This document shows, one piece after another, positions 58,025-64,000 of a stretch of 64,000 bases of DNA (its first letter is position 1; each line of letters opens with the position of its first letter). Position numbers and translations under genes: made by a program. Below the pieces are notes generated by a model. That model did no database searches. It saw nothing but the letters and a program-made list of their open reading frames with translations, and had not been told where the DNA came from. The DNA comes from Gigaspora rosea. Its lineage: Eukaryota; Glomeromycota; Glomeromycetes; Diversisporales; Gigasporaceae. Location of the stretch: the NCBI GenBank assembly GCA_003550325.1, contig QKWP01000695.1:95048-159047 (forward strand), in the 5' to 3' direction.

Positions 58025-59790
58025 TACATAGAGCCAGAATTGAAAAAGATGAACTCATTTGTTATCAAAAATCTTCCGATATGGGTAATACAAATGGAAT
58101 AAATAATCTCGGTAATTGTCATCTAAATGGAACCGGAGTTAAAAAGGACGAACATAAGGTATTCACTTATTATCAAAAATCTGTTGATATGAGTCAATGA
58201 ACAGTGTTGGAAATTGCTATAGAGAAGGAATCGGGATCGAAAAAGATGAATATAAAGCATTCGAATATTATCAAAAATCTGATATGGGTCATATTCATGG
58301 GACGAACAGTCTCGGTAATTATGGAATCGGAGCTGAAAGGATGGACATAAGGCATTCACTTATTATCGACTATCTGCTAATAGGGTCATTTTATTGAAAT
58401 GAATAGTCTCGGTAATTATTATTTAAATGGAACCGGAGGCAAAAAAGATGAACACAAAGCATTCTGTTATTATCAAAAATCTGCAGAGTGGGATGTTCTT
58501 GGAACATGTTATTGTTATCAAAATGGAATTAAAGTTGAAAAAAAAATGAACATATGACATTCACTTATTATCAAAATCCCGCGATATGGGCTATGTCAAT
58601 GAAACATGCAAGATTGGTTATAATTATCTAAATGGAATCGGAGTTAAAAGACAAACATAAGGCATTTATTTATTATCAAAACTCAGCAGATTTGATGATT
58701 CTTATGATAAATAATGGTTATCAAAATGGAATTGGAGTTGAAAAGGATGAAAAGAAGAACTTGTTTATTATCAAAAATCCGCTGATATGAGCATTATAAT
58801 GGGATATATCATATTGATTATTGTTGTTAAAATGGAGTCAGAATCGAAAAGGAAGAAAAAAAAGCATTCGAAATATTTTAAAAGATCCGCTAATATGGAC
58901 CATACCAATGGAACATATGAAGTTAATCAGAGTCGAAAAGGACGAAGAAATATTAATGCAATGTTTATTGTTGGGCGCTGTTATGAAGATAGAATCGGAG
59001 TAGAAAAGAATGAACATGAAGCATTCAAATATTATCAAAGATCAGCAGAATTAGGAAATATTAATGAAATGTTTATTGTTGGGCGTTGTTACGAAGATTG
59101 AATTGGAGTCAAAAAGGATGAACATAAGCCATTCGAATATTATAAAAAATCTGCTGATATGCTGGAGGAATGGTTCATGTTGGAGCTTGTTATCATGGTG
59201 AAATTGGTATTGAAAAGGATGAACGAAAAACATTCGAACATTATCAAAAAAGATGTTAATAAGGATCATGATTGTGGAATATGTTGTGTTGGTTATTGTT
59301 ATTGTAAAGGACATAAAGCATACATTTATTATCAAAAAGCTGCTGATATGGGGAATGTTGAAGGAATACTAAATGTTGGAATCAGTTACAGAGGACTTAG
59401 TGTCGAAAAAGATGGACAAAAAGCATTTGAATATTTTAAAAAATCTGCAATATGGATAATACTATGGCAATGAGTAATGCTAACGTTGCTATTTTAATGA
59501 ATAAAAGCATTTGAATACTATCAAAAATTAACGGAAATGTGGGATGCTTTAGTAACATTTATTCTTGGATATTGCTATCTAAATAGGCCTGGAGTTGAAA
59601 AAGATGAACAAGATATTTTCGAAAATTTGCTAATATAGGATGTGTTTAAGGAATAAACCATGTTGGATAGTTATATACGGAATTGGAGTTGAAAAAAGTG
59701 AGCAAAAGCACTTGAATATTATCAAAAATAACTGTTAATAATGGAGATATAAATGTAATGAATTCTCTTGGATACTTGGAATTTTAACTA
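58025..59790 (+). pseudogene. Sel1-like repeat gene, decayed, 3' part
   Basis: The gene continues after the transposon with about fifteen further repeats of about 108 bp. The clearest are NCHLNGTGVKKDEHKVFTYY (58110), GIGIEKDEYKAFEYYQKS (58225), AMFIVGRCYEDRIGVEKNEH (58955) and SVEKDGQKAFEYFKKSA (59400). The consensus G-GVEKDEHKAFEYYQKSADMG is visible in most units. Frequent one-base indels and stops break the frame, so no long product is possible. Units near 58940-59100 are the most alike, which suggests recent internal duplication. The last recognisable unit is near 59700. Confidence 0.8.
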
Positions 59791-59799
59791 AATAAATAT

Positions 59800-60140
59800 G
59801 GAAAAATCTAATTATTGATTTTTAGCAAAAAAATTTTTTAATCAAATAATTAAACCTAAATATCAAAGTTTTTATATCGATATTATAATATAAAAGTTTG
59901 CTAAGTGATGATAAATATCAACTAAGTTGGTTTCCATATGATAATTTGAAAATGTAGTAATTTTATGGATGTATACTGTATATTGCAATATAAAAAATTT
60001 AAAAGAAAAAAACATATTTGAAAATAATATTATCACCAAAATTTATTATAACACTTGTCAAACACTTAATCGTTAGTTTACAAATACTTATTGAATGTAT
60101 GATAGGTTTAGATGCAATTATAAATGTTGATTTAAAATGC
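59800..60140. other. AT-rich intergenic
   Basis: Nothing recognised between the Sel1 relic and the piggyBac-like MITE. Confidence 0.35.
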
Positions 60141-60144
60141 TTAA

Positions 60145-60643
60145 GAGTAGAGGGTACATAGATCATTTTTATATAGTTTTATATGGTATTTTGAAATTTT
60201 CATATAAAATTGACATATGCTACTAACAAACCTTTTTAAATTACAACTAATTTTTATTAAAATTTTACAAAATATAAATAAAAAAATTTATCTATTATAG
60301 TAAAAATTTGAACTATTATTATATTTTAAAAAAATATAGTTGTATATATCACAAAGTTTTTCTGGGTTGCAAAATCTCTAATTCTGATTTATCAATTTGC
60401 GTAAATTTATAAGTTAGTTTTATTACTAAATTTTAATATCCAATCTTTAAAAATTTATATCTCACTAAGTTTTTAACCAAATTTAATAATTTTACTATTA
60501 TAATATTAGAATTAGAAAACCCTATTCTACAAACTTTTTTTAAAAATTAAAATTAGTTACTTAATATAATTTTTTATAAAATTAAATATAAAAACAATTT
60601 ACTATTAAGTTTATATGTAATTGTAAAATAGTACCTTCTACCC
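60145..60643. mobile_element. piggyBac-like MITE, family C copy 2
   Basis: TTAA at 60141-60144 and 60644-60647. The ends are GAGTAGAGGGTACATAGATC and, on the other strand, GGGTAGAAGGTACTAT. Sequence along the whole length closely follows 15335-15849, with some internal indels (for example one TTTTCTGGGTTG block instead of two). Confidence 0.75.
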
Positions 60644-60934
60644 TTAAAAAATGCTTAAAAAATTATGCACTTGACAAATATAAAATTTAGTATTAATTAA
60701 GTATTTAATACTTAAATAATATTAAATATAAATACTTATTTAGCATTGCCATTTAGTGAATATAAGATTCATTTACTTACTTTAGTATTCAAAGAAATTA
60801 AAGATAAAAGTTATTTAAATAAGGTATAGTATCTTCATTTTTTGTACTTAATATTAATATATTTTTAAAGTTAAAGACTATTATAATATTGGATACTATA
60901 ATTCATCATTTATAAAATGGTATAGAATTCAAAA

Positions 60935-61490
60935 TTGAAAAAAGAAATTATATTTTTGTTTAGGATATACCAAAATAGGTTCTTTATAAAAAACTTATTA
61001 TTCTATAGAACAACTAAATTGAAAAAAGTTAAATTTGTTACTTACAGTAGTATAGTTTATAATATTAAAGCACTTCATTTTAATAATATTATTTATCAAG
61101 ATCTTCATAGTGAAAACATTTTAAAAACATTTTATATAGTGCATATATTGTAGATTTGGTTTTTCAATTCAATTTATGGAACAAAAAAAAAGTAAATTTT
61201 ATGATATTTTATTTTTATTGTTCCATAAGTTTTAAAAGAAAAAGATTATAGTATAGCATTAAATATTTACTCATTTAGCATAGTTATGTAGAAAATATTA
61301 TATAGAAATATCTGTAAAAGAATATTATAATTTAGATGAAAATAAAATTAAAAAAAACAAACTATAGAAATTGCTTTTAATACTTTGCGACCACCTTTTA
61401 ATATGAAAATAATGAAACAATGTTAGAATAGAGATCCAGGAAAATAGTCAATGGCAAAAAATCTTTGTGAAATCTTTAAAGGATGAAAGG
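60935..61490 (+). pseudogene. Protein kinase C-terminal lobe relic (tyrosine-kinase-like)
   Basis: Motifs appear in order. ALHFNNIIYQDLHSENIL (about 61060-61120) matches the catalytic loop, with YQD in place of HRD. VLKEKDYSIALNIYSFSIVM, a stop, KIL (about 61225-61295) matches the subdomain VIII-IX segment. FNTLRPPF (about 61380) and MKIMKQC, a stop, NRDPGK, a stop, SMAKNLCEIFKG (about 61405-61480) match subdomains X-XI. A glycine loop and VAIK lysine were not found, so the N lobe is lost. Stops replace Trp twice. Such kinases are greatly expanded in Glomeromycotina and often carry Sel1 repeats. Here the kinase lies downstream of the Sel1 relic on the same strand, so they are probably separate genes. 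Confidence 0.8.
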
Positions 61491-61750
61491 ACAACAATCA
61501 AATTTTAAATAAATTGAACAATTCAAATCTAATATTTGAACATATTGTAATCATAAAATAATACTGTAATATATAGCAGTAGCATATATAATAGACTTAT
61601 ATAATATATTATGATTTTTTAGATTCTGTAGTTTAATCTTAATAATAATTCTGTAATTAATTTTCAAAAAAAAATTTTTAAATAAATCAAGAACAATTAA
61701 ACTAATTTTTTTCAATTTATTATTTAGAAAACTAAGATGAATTTACATTA
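61491..61750. other. AT-rich intergenic
   Basis: Nothing recognised. It ends at the retrocopy target site. Confidence 0.4.
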
Positions 61751-62834
61751 GAATAAGTATTTAAACGTATAATGAAGCACAACTCTTTCCGACGATCACT
61801 TGTACAAATTGCCTAACAAAAGAAAAACAAAAAATTTTTTAGTAAAAGACGAAGCAGCTGGTACTAATATTGGTTTTTATAAAGGTCAACCTTTTCCTAT
61901 ATTTCGGGGACTCCTTTATATATTCGACACGCAAGCCAGAAGCGTCAGTTGTGCAAGATAACTGGTAGTGGGTGCTCTTGGTACAAGAAATTCTGGTGGA
62001 AGTTTTCTTTTGTCGACAAAGATATTCCAGCTTGGCTAGGCAGTGAACTAAAAAATGAGTTTTTCAATACTCTCTCTAAGGTTTTTTGGTTACAAGAACA
62101 TTTTCAACCGTACACCCACTACCATATTCTTGCTTGACACAGTTTTTCTGGAATTTGTGACGAAAAGTGGGAAATCCGGCATACTCTTCCAAAAGATCGG
62201 CATTGTTGTTCCTATCCTAATCGGGAAGAAGGCATGCAAGTTGATAAACAGGAATGGACGTGTAATGAGATGTGGCACAATAGAGTAGGCAGATCTGTGG
62301 AACTAAATTCCAGAACATTCTTTTGTTTCTTTTATGTACATATAATACTTTGGCGAGGCATTTCCTTGTGCAGTATTATATAATTTTTATAAATAGTCAG
62401 AATTGTTTTTTTTCTTTTTCTGCTTCCCTGTGTCAGGATTAGCTTCTTTTCTTTGTTTTTTCTTTTTTATATTGGTTTTTTTCTTTTTGTGTAGTTCGTT
62501 TTCTTGGTAGTTTCTTTTTACTTTCCCTCTTTTTCATTTGCCCTTTATGAAGAAGGAAGAATTTAAGAAAAGGAGTACGATCCTGACACGGCATTAGCAA
62601 ACCGGTCAGTGATGTTTGGGAATCAAGTCTCAACAAGCATTGGGACCCGACAGAGACAAATTTGTGAAATGGCAGGTCGCACCTGGGTACTGTTGTATCG
62701 AGTGAGTCTTTATTTGGGTATAATTTGGTATACTGTATACATACTTCGGTATGAACATCAGTCACTAGGCATTTACGAATAAATAAAGACAGGATCGTCC
62801 AGACTAAAAAAAAAAAAAAGAATAAGTATTTAAA
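61751..62834 (+). mobile_element. Retrocopied transcript, about 1.05 kb, with poly(A) and 15-bp target duplication
   Basis: GAATAAGTATTTAAA occurs at 61751-61765 and 62820-62834. The insert ends with overlapping AATAAA signals (62778-62787), about 20 bases, then an A run (62806-62819) touching the right duplication. These are the marks of target-primed reverse transcription of a polyadenylated RNA. The insert is less AT-rich than its surroundings. It has a coding-like plus frame at about 61905-62137 (ITGSGCSWYKKFWWKFSFVD, then PAWLGSELKNEFFNTLSKVF) and continues after a stop with CDEKWEIRHTLPKDRHCCSY. I do not recognise the protein. It is either a 5'-truncated LINE or a processed pseudogene of a host mRNA. 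Confidence 0.75.
61905..62380 (+). pseudogene. Unrecognised coding-like frame inside the retrocopy
   Basis: The Trp-rich reading frame is broken by a stop at 62135-62137 and otherwise continues to about 62380 (EGMQVDKQEWTCNEMWHNRV, then LNSRTFFCFFYVHIILWRGI). It has many Trp, Cys and His residues. Position in the retrocopy suggests the 3' part of the source reading frame followed by a 3' untranslated region of about 400 bases. No domain recognised. Confidence 0.35.
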
Positions 62835-63003
62835 AGTGAATATTTTGAATTTTTTTATTTCACAGTATCATAATATCTAAGATCGTTGTGTAATAATGTA
62901 ATATTTGAATTTGAAATAAATTAAAATTAGATAAATATATACTTGTATTATATAAATTAAATAGATCAGTGATATAAGTATGAGATCAAGTTATAAGGGA
63001 TTA

Positions 63004-63300
63004 CAGGACCCCGGACATCTAGTACAAATGTCATATGTTATGCATTTTAGCAAAAACCTCTAAAATTTAAGAAGCAAAAAAAAGGGTTTGGCAATTATCT
63101 GGGCATCCAGTGGTTCAATTTGAATAACTTTTTTTTAAAATAAAGCTTTTAATAAGGTGCATCTAACAAAAAAGCTCATTTAATTCTGATTACTAGATCA
63201 GAAGTTATTTAAGTAAATATAGTTTTGTCATTTTTAGCAAATTAGGTCAAAATTGGCCAAAATCCAGTTATGACCTATATGAAAGATGTTCAGGGTCCTG
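63004..63300. mobile_element. MITE, 297 bp
   Basis: CAGGACCCCGGACATCTAGT at the left and, on the other strand, CAGGACCCTGAACATCTTTC at the right. The arms continue through a diverged CATATGTTATG/CATATAGGTCATA segment. No exact flanking duplication was found. Confidence 0.65.
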
Positions 63301-63674
63301 GAATTATATTTTTTTAATTTCTTTGATTTACTTATTTTTCTTTTTTATTATTACTAATTATCAGATTGATTTTAAAACTAGGTTATATGACACAGGAAGC
63401 TTTAAATCTCTATAAAAAATAGCTTTATAAAAAATGCTACTCCTCTATAAATTGTAAAGCTAATCTACAAGATTAGTTCTTTTTGTTTTTGAGAACAAAA
63501 CTTGTTGGTTAAATTTAAATTTAAATCTAAACTGATGGTACAATAATATTTTAAACTTAAACTATTTTATAAAAAAAGTAAACGTATATATTTTTCTCTT
63601 TTGACCAATCAAATTACCTTATAAGATCAAGTGTTATACTAAATTTTATATATTTTATTAAGAAAAAATGTGCT

Positions 63675-63978
63675 TGTCACTGGTGGTAATATGCACTGTA
63701 TAATGTACAATCAAAACAAACATAAACACATGTAAATTTATTATCGTTAGAGTTAATAGAGGAAGAGTCAGTACTAGAGGTAACTATATAGTAAAATTCC
63801 ACAAGGAATTTTTTTTTGCTATTGTTAGAAAAAAGGGTAGTTTCATAGTCAAAATTTTTATTTATCATGATATTTTGAAAACAGTATTTTTTCACTTCAT
63901 TTACATATTATACGATCAGGTGTAATATTATATCTGATCTTGATTCTTATTGGCATGAGACTGTTACCACTGGTGACA
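63675..63978 (+). mobile_element. MITE family A, copy 4
   Basis: TGTCACTGGTGGTAA at the left is mirrored by TTACCACTGGTGACA at the right. The interior CACAAGGAATTTTTTTTTGC and GGTAGTTTCATAGTCAAA reproduce the family A signature in the orientation of the copy at 42831. The terminal repeats differ from those of the other copies although the interior is shared. Confidence 0.7.
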
Positions 63979-64000
63979 AATAAATTTACTTTTTTATTAA

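Noticed and set aside
62439..62765. 108-residue minus-strand ORF in the retrocopy
   Set aside because: It is antisense to the poly(A)-tailed transcript and half of it is a Lys/Arg run from a CT-rich tract.

Overview
The window is very AT-rich eukaryotic DNA dominated by transposable elements and decayed genes. It most resembles an arbuscular mycorrhizal fungus (Glomeromycotina, Rhizophagus-like). The reasons are: decayed Sel1-repeat and tyrosine-kinase-like genes of the kind greatly expanded in those fungi; short GT-AG introns; a Ty3/gypsy chromovirus, hAT/MULE/pogo/piggyBac-like inverted-repeat elements, a Helitron-like end and poly(A)-tailed retrocopies; and frequent Trp-to-stop changes in coding relics. 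The species call is inference. No rRNA, no convincing tRNA and no fully intact long gene was found. There is one 747-base assembly gap (19340-20086).

Layout. 1-3.33 kb: inverted-repeat elements, some nested. 3.34-11.44 kb: a complete Ty3/gypsy chromovirus on the minus strand (two LTRs, 5-bp target duplication GATGC, gag zinc knuckle, DSGAS protease, YLDD reverse transcriptase, RNase H, integrase, chromodomain). Its integrase is split by a 2.49-kb almost wholly palindromic element with its own 8-bp target duplication. 11.4-17.8 kb: AT-rich DNA with several small inverted-repeat elements and a gene relic. 17.8-18.9 kb: a spliced gene end carrying 24-bp tandem repeats, then a small ORF whose paralogue lies at 48.2 kb. 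19-31 kb: mostly intergenic, with MITEs, a 527-bp palindrome, a duplicated exon-like block and minisatellites. 31.5-34.5 kb: two or three decayed minus-strand genes around a Helitron-like element and a 17-bp satellite. 35-41 kb: gene relics and TIR elements. 41.4-44.6 kb: a field of tandem palindromic modules. 44.7-53 kb: a tiny retrocopy, MITEs, the second small ORF and long homopolymers. 53.3-54.8 kb: a stack of nested insertions. 55.4-59.8 kb: a Sel1-repeat pseudogene split by a pogo/Tc1-like element that is itself split by a hAT MITE. 60.1-61.5 kb: a piggyBac-like MITE and a protein-kinase relic. 61.7-62.8 kb: a retrocopied transcript with poly(A) tail and 15-bp target duplication. 62.8-64 kb: two further MITEs.

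The genes do not form an operon or pathway. The window reads as a transposon graveyard in which nested insertions can be ordered in time from their target duplications. The observations most worth a second look are a tRNA-independent, self-complementary primer site in the gypsy element, the centre-homogenised giant palindrome, the paralogous pair of small proteins, the satellite made of a Helitron-like 5' end, and the retrocopy of an unrecognised transcript.
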